The notes below the pieces were generated by a model. It saw nothing but the letters and a program-made list of their open reading frames with translations. It made no database searches and was not told the origin of the DNA. A stretch of 64,000 nucleotides of DNA from Sinomicrobium weinanense (GTDB lineage: Bacteria; Bacteroidota; Bacteroidia; Flavobacteriales; Flavobacteriaceae): NCBI RefSeq assembly GCF_018863395.1, contig NZ_JAHKRR010000001.1:1054001-1118000 (forward strand), written 5' to 3'. This document shows, piece by piece, positions 9,000 through 18,133 of the stretch. The translations under genes were made by a program, and so were the position numbers. Position 1 is the first letter of the stretch. Every line of letters begins with the position of its first letter.

Positions 9000-9815
9000 C
9001 TAGCCGACCGGGTTGCAGATCTCCTGCTGGAATTTGAGATACCGTGTCGGGGTGAGATCGAGGTAGTGTTTAAAGTCCCGGATCAGCTGGCTCTGGTCGT
9101 AATAGTTGCACTGGTGGATGATGTCAAACCAATTGACACCGGAAGCACTGGTAATTCCCTGCTGCACCATTTCCACAGCTTTTAAAAAACGATAATACCG
9201 CCGGATCTCTTTTGCAGAATATCCCAGGTATTTCCTGTGCCATAATTGCATGTTTCTTTCGGTCTGCCCTGTTTCTTCGGCCAGCGTTTTTATGACATCC
9301 AGGCTTTTATCGTCAAAACTGGCAAGGCGCCCGATCACCGGGTTCCTCTTTTTTAAATAAGGACGGCAAAAATCAAGAATAAAATTTACCCGGAGGTCTG
9401 TATCCGGAAGAGTGTTCAGTTGTTCCCACAAATCGGAAAAACAGCCCTCCCCGGTCAGTGCATCCGGATCTGATCTCAGGTTTTCCGCGATCATGGCATT
9501 ACCGAAAAAACGATAGAATGCATCGTCCCTGAAATTCACCACTAATATTTCCGAACCCGGGGGCAGGGTATATTCAAAAGCTCTTTTTACCGGCCCCAGG
9601 GCCAGGCACTTTCCCGTCTCTATTTCCTCATCTCCGGACTGCAACAGGGCCTTCGTACCAAAATTAAAGATCAGTATGGTCTGATAAGAAGGTAGCAAAC
9701 GCCTTCTCACAGCATTCCGGGAAGTATTCTCTGCAACATAAAAATGAGAAAAAACCTCCTCGAATTCGGGCGGAACAGGGATTCGGTAAGCGTTATATTC
9801 CGACTGGTCCTTCAT
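9000..9815 (-). CDS. AraC-family transcriptional regulator
   Basis: 271 aa. The N-terminal part (about 1-150) is a poorly conserved beta-rich sensor-like region. The C-terminal 100 residues hold the two helix-turn-helix units of AraC/XylS proteins: SLDVIKTLAEETGQTERNM followed by LGYSAKEIRRYYRFLKAVE, then FDIIHQCNYYDQSQLIRDFK ending at LTPTRYLKFQ. The last helix with DQSQLIRDFK and the P-x-x-(Y/F) close are diagnostic. It is upstream of, and codirectional with, the flavodoxin-like oxidoreductase, so it is a likely local regulator of it. The effector is unknown. Confidence 0.88.
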   Translation of the reverse strand: MKDQSEYNAYRIPVPPEFEEVFSHFYVAENTSRNAVRRRLLPSYQTILIFNFGTKALLQSGDEEIETGKCLALGPVKRAFEYTLPPGSEILVVNFRDDAFYRFFGNAMIAENLRSDPDALTGEGCFSDLWEQLNTLPDTDLRVNFILDFCRPYLKKRNPVIGRLASFDDKSLDVIKTLAEETGQTERNMQLWHRKYLGYSAKEIRRYYRFLKAVEMVQQGITSASGVNWFDIIHQCNYYDQSQLIRDFKHYLDLTPTRYLKFQQEICNPVG

Positions 9816-10291
9816 GAATAAAACTTTATTGCGGTATATCGTTAGATACTTGTATTAAACCCAAAAACAAATGGTCCCTGACTTCGTGACCTCTGTGAAA
9901 AAACCAGTGGTCTCCCGGCTTTATTTTACCACAAAGCAGGCACAAAGTACACAGAGAATTATATAGAAATAAAACTCGAAAACTTCAATTTTTTCTATTT
10001 TAGTGACCGTTAGAATAACGGCTCCCGCATTATCGCTGCCCTATGATCCGAAACAGTCCAAATAAAGCCTCTTATGACTTTTCCCAAAAAAGAGGTTATC
10101 TTATAAAAAATCTTATAATCCGTCATGCGGAACTTGTTTCGGCATCCCATCATGTTGATCAGACAATCATCATGAGACCCTGAAACGACCCTTCGACTTT
10201 GCTCAGGGTAAAAGTTCAGGGTGACGTAAAGACTATTTTTATAAGACAACCTCTTTAATTCACAAACATCCTTATAAAAAGGAGAGCAACC
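9816..10291. other. Intergenic region of 476 bases with decayed repeats and one inverted-repeat element
   Basis: No convincing gene. At about 9880-9960 there is a degenerate pair of CTCTGTG and CACAGAG stretches around CCACAAAG and GGCACAAAGT, looking like a worn intergenic repeat. The 79-residue reading frame across 10010-10249 is made entirely of the inverted-repeat element described separately. Confidence 0.6.
10089..10256. repeat. Inverted-repeat (MITE-like) element A
   Basis: The arms at 10089-10109 and 10236-10256 are reverse complements at 20 of 21 positions (AAAGAGGTTATCTTATAAA at the left). The interior starts CCGTCATGCGGAACTTG and ends GGGTGACG. It is closely related to the interior of the element at 57763-57904, except for an extra piece containing CTTCGACTTTGCTCAG at 10191-10206. 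It carries no protein and lies downstream of the DUF2911 gene. Confidence 0.7.
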
Positions 10292-11158
10292 CTACATGGC
10301 ACCCCATTCCTTGAGGGAATCTTTATTCATTTTCACATAGTCGGGATTATTGGCTTCTTCAGCAGCTGCCAGGGATTGTTTGGCAGCTTTGATGGCTCCT
10401 TTTTTGTCTCCTGCTTTGTGATAGATCAGCGCCTTTTGTCTCAGCATCCAGAAAGGTACCTTTCCTTCTTCCTGCATTCCCACGGCTTTGTCTACCCATT
10501 CCTTTGCTTTTTTGATATCCTTGCCTTCCTGAAAGTAATACATGGCTGATGAAAAATAATCCCTTGCAGAAGGCCCATTCAGTGCATCTTCTATGCTTGC
10601 CATGGCTTTCTTTTCGGTAGGGACCTCTATCTTTACCCCTACATAAGTGCGTTCCCAAAGTATATCGAGCATGGCAGAATTATTGGTGATATCGCCGAAC
10701 AATATGGTAAAAGATTCGATGTCAAACGGTAAACTTTCAGTAGAGACCGTGGTTTTCAGGGCAACTTTACTGTCGTCCCATTTTTCCGGGTTGCCCCAGT
10801 TATTGGCATCTGAATAAAAGATCACATCCCATGAAGAAGCATTGGGCACGGTGTAAACGGCATAAGTTCCTTTTTTGAGGGCCTTGCCTCCTATCTTTAC
10901 ATCGTCGCTGAAAGTTATCTTCGTATTTTCATTGGCCCCGGTACGCCAGACCTCTCCGTAGGGTATCAGGTCTCCCATAATAGTCCGTCCGCGCATGGCC
11001 GGACGGGAATACTCCAGGGTAATATCGGTCAGCCCCACCCGCTGTTCGATTTTCGCCGAAGGGCTCGGTTGGGGGGTTTGTACCTGTGCAGTAATGGCAA
11101 ACGAGGCGAAAAGAATACCACACAGCGTTAAAATCTGTTTTTTCATAGTAGTTGTCAT
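10292..11158 (-). CDS. DUF2911 domain-containing exported protein with C-terminal helical repeats
   Basis: 288 aa from the ATG at 11158; a second ATG four codons later (11146) starts MKKQILTLCGILF, a good signal peptide with AFAITAQ-like cleavage. Either start is possible; the frame extends further upstream but that part does not look like protein. Residues about 35-190 match DUF2911, with the motifs LEYSRPAMRGRTI, GEVWRTGANENT and GTYAVYTVP. The last 90 residues are helical, tetratricopeptide-like (KKAKEWVDKAV, GDKKGAIKAAKQSL). The function of DUF2911 is not known; these proteins are periplasmic or surface proteins common in Bacteroidota. It is monocistronic as far as can be seen. Confidence 0.88.
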   Translation of the reverse strand: MTTTMKKQILTLCGILFASFAITAQVQTPQPSPSAKIEQRVGLTDITLEYSRPAMRGRTIMGDLIPYGEVWRTGANENTKITFSDDVKIGGKALKKGTYAVYTVPNASSWDVIFYSDANNWGNPEKWDDSKVALKTTVSTESLPFDIESFTILFGDITNNSAMLDILWERTYVGVKIEVPTEKKAMASIEDALNGPSARDYFSSAMYYFQEGKDIKKAKEWVDKAVGMQEEGKVPFWMLRQKALIYHKAGDKKGAIKAAKQSLAAAEEANNPDYVKMNKDSLKEWGAM

Positions 11159-11306
11159 TGAATTAGTTGTTAAGTTGATAAAAAATTCGTCATAAAGATA
11201 ATGAAGAAATACCATTTTTCGGTATTCAGTATTCAGTATATGATGCAGATCACCGATCACCGAATACCGATCCCCCCTCTACTCCCCCCAGGTGATTTTT
11301 TTACCC

Positions 11307-11314
11307 TATCTTTG
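11307..11314 (+). promoter_or_regulatory. Candidate -7 element upstream of the DCC-family gene
   Basis: TATCTTTG fits TAnnTTTG exactly and lies 30 bases before the ATG at 11344. No TTG at the right distance. Just upstream (about 11217-11270) is a loose inverted repeat CGGTATTC/GAATACCG. Confidence 0.5.
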
Positions 11315-11343
11315 ATATTGTAAATCTTCCGTTACAGATCGAT

Positions 11344-11760
11344 ATGGATACCCTGGAAAAAAATAAAAAACTCATCCTTTTTGACGGTGTATGCAACCTG
11401 TGCAACAGCTCTGTTCAGTTTGTCATCAAAAGAGATAAAAAGGATATCTTCCGGTTCGCTGCCCTGCAAAGCGAATTAGGACAAAAACTGCTTAAAGAAC
11501 GCGGTATCATCCCCGATAAAACTGATTCCATTATTGTTATTGAACCGGACGTGGCCTATTACACCAGGTCGCAAGCCGCCATAGAGATAGCCTCGGAGAT
11601 GGGCGGCGGATGGCCATTGCTGCGTATCTTCCAATACATACCCCGGCCCCTGAGAGACAGTCTCTATAACCTCATTGCCAAAAACCGCTATAACTGGTTT
11701 GGAAGAAAAGACCAGTGTATGATCCCTACCCCCGAACTTAAAGCAAAGTTTTTGGGATAG
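11344..11760 (+). CDS. Thiol-disulfide oxidoreductase DCC family protein (DUF393)
   Basis: 138 aa. The start LILFDGVCNLCNSSVQF contains the Asp-x-x-Cys-x-x-Cys that gives the DCC family its name. FAALQSE and RSQAAIEIA further along are also typical, as is the C-terminal NRYNWFGRKDQCM. It is thought to be a thioredoxin-like fold protein; the physiological partner is unknown. No signal peptide is visible, so it is probably cytosolic. It stands alone between the DUF2911 gene and the sulfatases. Confidence 0.9.
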   Translation: MDTLEKNKKLILFDGVCNLCNSSVQFVIKRDKKDIFRFAALQSELGQKLLKERGIIPDKTDSIIVIEPDVAYYTRSQAAIEIASEMGGGWPLLRIFQYIPRPLRDSLYNLIAKNRYNWFGRKDQCMIPTPELKAKFLG

Positions 11761-11967
11761 TTTTATTTATTTCTTTTCCTAATTCGTTCAATATGCATCG
11801 TCTTTTTTTTAGAAAACATATTTTTAGTATATTGTTCTCGAACACATATTTATTTTCCGGTGAAATAAAAATCATATGTCCTTGGATAAAACAGCATTAG
11901 GCAGGTTTTCTGTACAACGCACACCGCTGAACATTCAACTCTTAATCTTCATTTAAACTGAAAGAAC

Positions 11968-13503
11968 ATGAAGAAATTTACTTTTATGCTTCCGGTGCTT
12001 CTTTTACATTTTGGTATGCCGTGGCATATATGGCCCCAGGCGGAGAAAAAACCGAATATCATTGTATTCCTGGTAGATGATATGGGCTGGCAGGATACTT
12101 CTGTGCCTTTCTGGGCCAGGGAAACCCCGCTCAATAGGAAGTATCATACGCCCAATATGGAACGGTTGGCCAGGCAGGGCATGAAATTCACGAATGCTTA
12201 TGCCACTTCGGTCTGTACCCCTACCAGGGTCAGTATGCTTACCGGAATGAATGCAGCCCATCACAGGGTTACGAACTGGACATCTCCGAAAGCCAATAAC
12301 AACACTGATTATCCGGATCAGCAATTCGGCCCGGCCGACTGGAACTTTAACGGGTTAAGCCCGGCCCCCGGAGTAGACCATACCATCTACGCCACGCCTT
12401 TACCGCAATTACTAAAAAAAGCCGGGTATTACACCATACATATAGGAAAAGCACATTTCGGTTCGGACGGCACCCCGGGTTCTGATCCCCTTAACCTGGG
12501 ATTTATGGTCAACATAGCCGGGCATGCCGCAGGCCATCCCCAAAGTTACCTGGGAGAAAAAAATTTCGGTAATATTCCGGGAAAGGCCGGCTGGCAGGCG
12601 GTACCCGGACTGAAAGAATATCACGGAAAGGATATTTTCCTTACGGAAGCACTTACACAGGAAGCCATCAGGGCCATTGAAAAACCCGTAAGCGAAGAAC
12701 AGCCGTTCTTTTTGAATATGGCCCATTATGCCGTACACGTTCCTTTGGATAAAGACAAACGGTTCTACAAAAAATATATAGCAGCCGGACTGGAAGAAAA
12801 GGAAGCGCGATACGCAGCATTAATCGAAGGCATGGACAAAAGTCTGGGAGACCTGATGGATTACCTGAAAGCCCGGAAAATCGAAGACAATACGGTGATC
12901 ATCTTTATGAGTGACAATGGCGGGCTTAGCCTTGCACCACCCCGTGGCGGTGTACCGCATACCCATAATTTGCCCCTGAAAGCGGGAAAAGGCTCGCTAT
13001 ATGAAGGCGGAATACGGGTTCCCATGATCGCAAAATGGAAAGGGAAAATCAAGGCCGGTACCGTGACAAAATACGGTGTTATGATAGAAGATTATTTCCC
13101 TACCATATTGGAAATAGCCGGAGTTACCTCTCCGAATACTGTACAGCAGATCGATGGGAAAAGTTTTGTCCATATGCTGAAAACTCCTGCTTTAATTGAT
13201 TCTACACGTACGTTTATCTGGCATACTCCCAATAAATGGATCCCCGATAACGGCCCCGGCATAAATTACAAAAGTGCCATAAGGCAAGGGGCATGGAAAT
13301 TAATTTACAATATGCGAAACAGGAGCCTGGAACTCTATAACCTGCACGAAGATCTCGGGGAAACTACCGACCTGGCGGAGCAATATCCGGAAAAGGTAAA
13401 ACAATTGTCCGCATTACTCAGCAAACAACTGCGTGAATGGAAAGCTCCCATGCCCCTGATCAAAAACAGTGGCCGGTCTGTTCCCCTTCCCTCGAAGCCA
13501 TGA
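11968..13503 (+). CDS. Sulfatase 1 (Cys-type, formylglycine-dependent)
   Basis: 511 aa. A signal peptide (MKKFTFMLPVLLLHFG...) is followed by PNIIVFLVDDMGWQD, the metal-binding Asp pair of the alkaline-phosphatase superfamily. Next is SVCTPTRVSMLTG with Cys83, the residue converted to formylglycine in the C-x-P-x-R signature. HIGKAHFG and FMSDNGG, which provide further active-site residues, are also present. It should hydrolyse sulfate esters, probably on a polysaccharide, outside the cytoplasm. It is the first of three codirectional sulfatase genes (29 bases to the next), very likely an operon. A maturation enzyme (anSME or FGE) is needed but is not in the window. The exact sulfatase subfamily cannot be set by eye. 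Confidence 0.93.
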   Translation: MKKFTFMLPVLLLHFGMPWHIWPQAEKKPNIIVFLVDDMGWQDTSVPFWARETPLNRKYHTPNMERLARQGMKFTNAYATSVCTPTRVSMLTGMNAAHHRVTNWTSPKANNNTDYPDQQFGPADWNFNGLSPAPGVDHTIYATPLPQLLKKAGYYTIHIGKAHFGSDGTPGSDPLNLGFMVNIAGHAAGHPQSYLGEKNFGNIPGKAGWQAVPGLKEYHGKDIFLTEALTQEAIRAIEKPVSEEQPFFLNMAHYAVHVPLDKDKRFYKKYIAAGLEEKEARYAALIEGMDKSLGDLMDYLKARKIEDNTVIIFMSDNGGLSLAPPRGGVPHTHNLPLKAGKGSLYEGGIRVPMIAKWKGKIKAGTVTKYGVMIEDYFPTILEIAGVTSPNTVQQIDGKSFVHMLKTPALIDSTRTFIWHTPNKWIPDNGPGINYKSAIRQGAWKLIYNMRNRSLELYNLHEDLGETTDLAEQYPEKVKQLSALLSKQLREWKAPMPLIKNSGRSVPLPSKP

Positions 13504-13532
13504 ATTAATCCTGTGTCAATAAAAATAAAGTC

Positions 13533-15125
13533 ATGACCCGATCCCTCACAAAAATACTGTTGACCGGAAGTATAGCAACATGCTTACTGTCCTGCAATGA
13601 AAAACAAAAAACAAAAGAAACAGTTCCCCCCAACATTATATACATTCTTGCGGACGACCTGGGCTACGGAGAAGTCGGAGCATACGGACAGAAAAAAATA
13701 GAAACACCCAATATCGATGCCCTGGCTTCTAAAGGCATGCTGTTCACCCAACACTACACGGGGGCTCCCGTATGTGCCCCTGCACGTTATAGCCTCTTAA
13801 CCGGTAAACATATGGGGCATTCTTACATCCGGGGAAATGACGAATGGGGAGAGCGAGGCGATGTAAAGAACTATCTGGCCACCATCCGGGATTCTACTCT
13901 CGAAGGCCAGCGCCCCATGCCCCTGAATACAGCCACCATTGCTCATATGCTTAAGGAAGCCGGGTACACTACCGGGATGGTCGGGAAATGGGGGCTTGGT
14001 GCTCCACATACTGAGTCTGTCCCCAACAATATGGGCTTCGATTACTTCTACGGCTTCAATTGCCAGCGGCAGGCACATACCTACTATCCGGTACACCTGT
14101 ACGAAAATAAGGAGAGGGTATATCTCAGCAACGATACTGTTCCACCCCATACCGGGCTCCCTGAAAATGTAGACCCCAATAAGGAAGGCAGCTATGCCAT
14201 GTACACCTCAAACGATTATGCACCTGAGCTGATGTTTAACAAGGTTTCCGCATTTGTAAAACAGAATAAGGACCGTCCTTTCTTTATGTACTGGGCAGAC
14301 CCTGTTCCCCATGTTCCTTTACAGGTACCAAAAAGATGGGTAGATCATTACATCCAAAAATTTGGCGAAGAAAAACCCTATACCGGGGACAAAGGGTATT
14401 TTCCGAATAAAAATCCACGGGCCACCTACGCCGCTATGGTTTCTTATTTTGATGAAAATATCGGAAAACTGATCGCACAACTAAAACAGGAAGGCCTTTA
14501 CCAAAAAACTATTATTATTTTTACGTCAGACAACGGTCCCACTTTTAACGGAGGATCGGATTCGGAATGGTTTGAAAGTGCCGGGCCTTATAGCAGTATA
14601 CGTGGTCGCGGTAAAGGTTTTTTATATGAAGGGGGCATACGTATCCCGATGATCGCTTCCTGGCCGGGCAACATAAAAGCGGGTACAAAAACCGACCTGC
14701 CTTCAGCCCAGTACGATGTTATGGCCACACTTTGTGAGCTCACGGGACAGGCACCTCCGAGGGAAACGGACGGTATCAGTTTTTTACCAACCCTCCTGGG
14801 TAAAGAAAACGAACAACAAAAACACGATTTTCTATTCTGGGAATACCCGGAATACGGCGGACAGGTTGCCATCCGTATGGGAGACTGGAAGATCCTGAGG
14901 CGTGACCTTATGGATGCGGAAAAGGCGACCCTGGAGTTGTATAACCTAAAGACCGATCCCCGGGAAGAGCACAATGTGGCCGGCCAGCATTCGGAGATCG
15001 TTAAAAAAGCGGAAGCTATTTTTAAAGAACAGCATTCCGACGCCGAAATAAAAAAATTCAGGATCCCATTGATCGAAAGCGGGTTGCTGAACAAAACCGA
15101 ATATGCATCATCCAATGACCTGTAA
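13533..15125 (+). CDS. Sulfatase 2 (Cys-type, lipoprotein)
   Basis: 530 aa. The N-terminus MTRSLTKILLTGSIATCLLSC has a lipobox with Cys21, so it is probably a membrane-anchored, possibly surface-exposed, lipoprotein. Active-site elements in order are NIIYILADDLGYGEVGAYG, VCAPARYSLLTG with the formylglycine Cys81, MVGKWGLG and FTSDNGPTFNGG. It contains a WADPVPHVPLQVP segment that the first sulfatase lacks and is closer to sulfatase 3. It lies 29 bases after sulfatase 1 and 28 before sulfatase 3. The three different Cys signatures (CTPTR, CAPAR, CAPSR) suggest different positional specificities on one glycan. Confidence 0.93.
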   Translation: MTRSLTKILLTGSIATCLLSCNEKQKTKETVPPNIIYILADDLGYGEVGAYGQKKIETPNIDALASKGMLFTQHYTGAPVCAPARYSLLTGKHMGHSYIRGNDEWGERGDVKNYLATIRDSTLEGQRPMPLNTATIAHMLKEAGYTTGMVGKWGLGAPHTESVPNNMGFDYFYGFNCQRQAHTYYPVHLYENKERVYLSNDTVPPHTGLPENVDPNKEGSYAMYTSNDYAPELMFNKVSAFVKQNKDRPFFMYWADPVPHVPLQVPKRWVDHYIQKFGEEKPYTGDKGYFPNKNPRATYAAMVSYFDENIGKLIAQLKQEGLYQKTIIIFTSDNGPTFNGGSDSEWFESAGPYSSIRGRGKGFLYEGGIRIPMIASWPGNIKAGTKTDLPSAQYDVMATLCELTGQAPPRETDGISFLPTLLGKENEQQKHDFLFWEYPEYGGQVAIRMGDWKILRRDLMDAEKATLELYNLKTDPREEHNVAGQHSEIVKKAEAIFKEQHSDAEIKKFRIPLIESGLLNKTEYASSNDL

Positions 15126-15153
15126 TCCTGTAAAAGTTTTAAACCGATCAAAA

Positions 15154-16584
15154 ATGAAATACAAAGCCAATATTTTGTTTTCCGTGGGAAGCGCACTGTT
15201 TATATTGCTTTCCTGTAACACCAAACCCAAAACACAGAAAGAAGAAAGATCCGCGGAGCCCTCCCGCCCCAACATCATTTTTATCCTGGCCGATGACATG
15301 GGCATAGGCGACCTGGGATGTTACGGGCAGGAATACATCAAAACACCCCATATAGACCGGATGGCATCGGAAGGGATGCGTTTTACCCAATTCTATGCCG
15401 GGAGCACTGTTTGTGCTCCTTCGCGTGCCAGCCTCATGACCGGGCAGCATACCGGTGTTACCCACGTCAGGGGCAACGGCGAGTTCCCGCTCCTGGAGAC
15501 CGATACTACCGTAGCACAACTGCTTCGTCAGCAGGGATACTCCACGGCCATGTACGGCAAATGGGGCCTCGGGCTGGAAGGCACAGCGGGAGAACCACAA
15601 AAAAAGGGATGGGAACACTTTACCGGACACCTGCATCATGTAGATGCACACTACCAGCGCCCCGATTCCCTCTGGAGGCTGAAAGACGGAAAGCTGCAAA
15701 AATTCGCCACCCCGGAAAACAGTTACAGCAACGAAATATTTGCACAGGACGCGCTGCAATTCATCAAACAACAGCCCGAAGACAAACCTTTTTTCCTCTA
15801 CCTTTCCTTTACCATTCCCCATGCCGAACTGGTCGTGGCCAACGAATATATGCAGCCCTACCTGGACGATAAAGGAGAAAGTGTGTTCACGCCCGAAACT
15901 GCGCATCCGGACGGTAAGCACTATGGCCCGCAACCCTATCCGAAAGCGGCCTATGCAGCCATGGTAAGCAGTATTGACCATTATACCGGGCAGGTATTGC
16001 AACAACTCAGGGAAAAGGGAATTGATAAAAATACCCTGGTTATTTTTTCCAGCGATAACGGTACCCACGTGGAAGGAGGCCGGAGTATGGACGACGTGGC
16101 TTTCTTTAACAGCAGCAGCAACTATAAAGGTGTAAAAAGGGATATGTACGAAGGCGGGATACACGAACCGTTTATTGTCCGCTGGCCCGGACAGGTAAAA
16201 CCCGGACAGGAAAGCGATCATATTGCGGCTTTCTGGGATGTATTGCCCACACTGGCCGAACTGGGAGGTGTGGAAAAAACCCCGGAAAATATCAACGGTA
16301 TTTCTTTCGTTCCGGAATTATTGGACCAGGGAAAACAGCCGCAACACGAATATCTCTATTGGGAATTTTACGAACAGGGTGGTAAGCAGGCCGTACGCAA
16401 GCAAAACTGGAAAGCAGTTCGCCTCAATATCAAAAAAGACCCGGATGCTCCCATAGAACTATACGATCTCTCCGCAGATCCGGCCGAAACGCAGAACATA
16501 GCAGACAAACATCCCGATATTGTCGCAGAAATGGAAAACATCATGCAGGAAGCACATACGCCCAGCCCCCTGTTCTCCTTTTAA
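15154..16584 (+). CDS. Sulfatase 3 (Cys-type, lipoprotein)
   Basis: 476 aa from the ATG at 15154. This start gives a clean lipoprotein signal (MKYKANILFSVGSALFILLSC, Cys21); the frame is open about 50 bases further upstream, but that stretch overlaps the end of sulfatase 2. Active-site motifs are NIIFILADDMGIGDLGCYG, VCAPSRASLMTG with Cys87, MYGKWGLG and FSSDNGTHVEGG. It is the last gene of the sulfatase run. Its stop codon overlaps by a few bases the stop of the convergent PLP-enzyme gene. Substrate specificity unknown. Confidence 0.93.
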   Translation: MKYKANILFSVGSALFILLSCNTKPKTQKEERSAEPSRPNIIFILADDMGIGDLGCYGQEYIKTPHIDRMASEGMRFTQFYAGSTVCAPSRASLMTGQHTGVTHVRGNGEFPLLETDTTVAQLLRQQGYSTAMYGKWGLGLEGTAGEPQKKGWEHFTGHLHHVDAHYQRPDSLWRLKDGKLQKFATPENSYSNEIFAQDALQFIKQQPEDKPFFLYLSFTIPHAELVVANEYMQPYLDDKGESVFTPETAHPDGKHYGPQPYPKAAYAAMVSSIDHYTGQVLQQLREKGIDKNTLVIFSSDNGTHVEGGRSMDDVAFFNSSSNYKGVKRDMYEGGIHEPFIVRWPGQVKPGQESDHIAAFWDVLPTLAELGGVEKTPENINGISFVPELLDQGKQPQHEYLYWEFYEQGGKQAVRKQNWKAVRLNIKKDPDAPIELYDLSADPAETQNIADKHPDIVAEMENIMQEAHTPSPLFSF

Positions 16585-18083
16585 AGTTCAAACCAGGACT
16601 GAACCCGGGCTTTTGCAGCGGTAGCGTATGATTTGTGGAGAAATTCGTTTTTGGATTTGTCATATACATAGTCCGCTCCCCATTCCCGGTGATTTTCGGC
16701 CAGGGCCTTGATGCTTTCACAGGTATATCTTATTTCCTCACAACTCAGTGTAGGATGAATGGACATCCGTATCCATCCCGGTTTTTTGATGAGGTCTCCA
16801 AGGGATATCTCCTCAACCAGTTTATTCGAGGTTTCCTGGTCCACATGCAGCAGGTAGTGCCCGTAGGTGCCTGCACAGCTACATCCACCGCGGGTTTGTA
16901 TGCCGAACCTGTCGTTCAGTAGTTTAACCCCAAGATTGTAGTGCAGGTCATCGATAAAAAAGGATAAAACCCCCAGTCGGTTCTTGTGTTGCGAAGCAAG
17001 TATCTTAACATTGGGCACATCCGAAAGAAAATTGAACACCTGCTCCAGAATCTCGTGTTCCCGGTCCAGGATATGCTGCACGCCCATCTGTTCTTTCAGT
17101 TTTATGGACAGGGCTGTTTTAATGGCCTGCAAAAAGCCGGGGGTACCCCCGTCTTCCCGTTCTTCGATATTCTCTATGTACTTGTGTTCTCCCCAGGGAT
17201 TGGTCCAGGTCACCGTACCTCCCCCGGGAGAATCGGGGATCATATTCTTGTATAGTTTTTTATTGAACAGCAACACTCCAGAAGTCCCCGGTCCTCCCAG
17301 GAACTTGTGAGGTGAAAAGAAGATCGCATCCAGATAGGCCTCTTCATCCTCCGGGTGCATATCTATGGATACATAGGGTGCAGAACACGCAAAGTCCACA
17401 AAACAAACCCCGCCGTGGCGATGCACCAGCCTGGCAATATCGTAGTAAGGGGTTTGTAGGCCGGTCACGTTGCTACATGCTGTTACAGATGCTATTTTGA
17501 GCGGCCTGTCCTGATACTTTTCGAGCAATGCTTCGAAGTTTTCCATGCAAAACAGCCCGTCTTCACCGGCAGGGATCACTTCCACTATGGCCATGGTCTC
17601 CAGCCAGGAGGTCTGGTTGGAGTGATGTTCCATATGGGTCAGAAAGACCACCGGGCGCATATCGTCGGGGATATCGGTGTGTTTCCTGAGGTTTTCCGGG
17701 ACCTTTAGTCCGAGAATACGCTGAAACTTGTTGATCACCCCGGTCATTCCGCTTCCGGACATGATCAGTATATCGTCTTCCCTGCCGTTTACGTGTTCCT
17801 TAATGATATGCCTTGCTTCATGATAGGCCAGCGTCATCGCCGTTCCCGATACGGTAGTTTCGGTATGTGTATTGGCGACAAAAGGGCCGAAATCCTGCAA
17901 CAGCTTTTCCTCGATCGGGCGGTACAATCGTCCGCTGGCCGTCCAGTCTGTGTAAACAATGCGTTGTTTGCCATAGGGCGACTCAAATTCCTGGTCGATG
18001 CCCACCACATTGTCCCGGAACGGCTTAAAATACGCTTCGAGTTCCGTCCGGAATATTTTCGGGCCTTCCGCTGTTGCTATCAT
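16581..18083 (-). CDS. Class V aminotransferase-fold PLP enzyme (cysteine desulfurase/selenocysteine lyase-like)
   Basis: 500 aa. Motifs include DWTASGRLYRPIEEKLL, THTETTVSGTAMT, HMEHHSNQTSWLE, VDFACSAPY (the Asp that contacts the pyridine nitrogen) and FFSPHKFLGGPGTSGVL with the Schiff-base lysine. RGGCSCAGTYGHYLL has a Cys pair where desulfurases carry their persulfide Cys. It is longer than a standard IscS/SufS (about 400 aa) and belongs to a separate branch seen in Bacteroidota. It may act on cysteine or a related substrate; the real one is unknown. It is convergent with the sulfatase operon, sharing 4 bases at the stops, and 50 bases downstream of glmM on the same strand. Confidence 0.85.
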   Translation of the reverse strand: MIATAEGPKIFRTELEAYFKPFRDNVVGIDQEFESPYGKQRIVYTDWTASGRLYRPIEEKLLQDFGPFVANTHTETTVSGTAMTLAYHEARHIIKEHVNGREDDILIMSGSGMTGVINKFQRILGLKVPENLRKHTDIPDDMRPVVFLTHMEHHSNQTSWLETMAIVEVIPAGEDGLFCMENFEALLEKYQDRPLKIASVTACSNVTGLQTPYYDIARLVHRHGGVCFVDFACSAPYVSIDMHPEDEEAYLDAIFFSPHKFLGGPGTSGVLLFNKKLYKNMIPDSPGGGTVTWTNPWGEHKYIENIEEREDGGTPGFLQAIKTALSIKLKEQMGVQHILDREHEILEQVFNFLSDVPNVKILASQHKNRLGVLSFFIDDLHYNLGVKLLNDRFGIQTRGGCSCAGTYGHYLLHVDQETSNKLVEEISLGDLIKKPGWIRMSIHPTLSCEEIRYTCESIKALAENHREWGADYVYDKSKNEFLHKSYATAAKARVQSWFEL

Positions 18084-18133
18084 GATTTGTCGTTTATGAT
18101 TTTATAGTTGCAGGTTCAATCAATCTGAAATCA

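Noticed and set aside
10010-10249. 79-residue open frame on the minus strand
   Set aside because: It lies on repeat element A; its composition follows the inverted repeat and has no protein character.
15148-16221. 357-residue open frame opposite sulfatase 3
   Set aside because: Shadow of a well-supported sulfatase; no recognisable domain.
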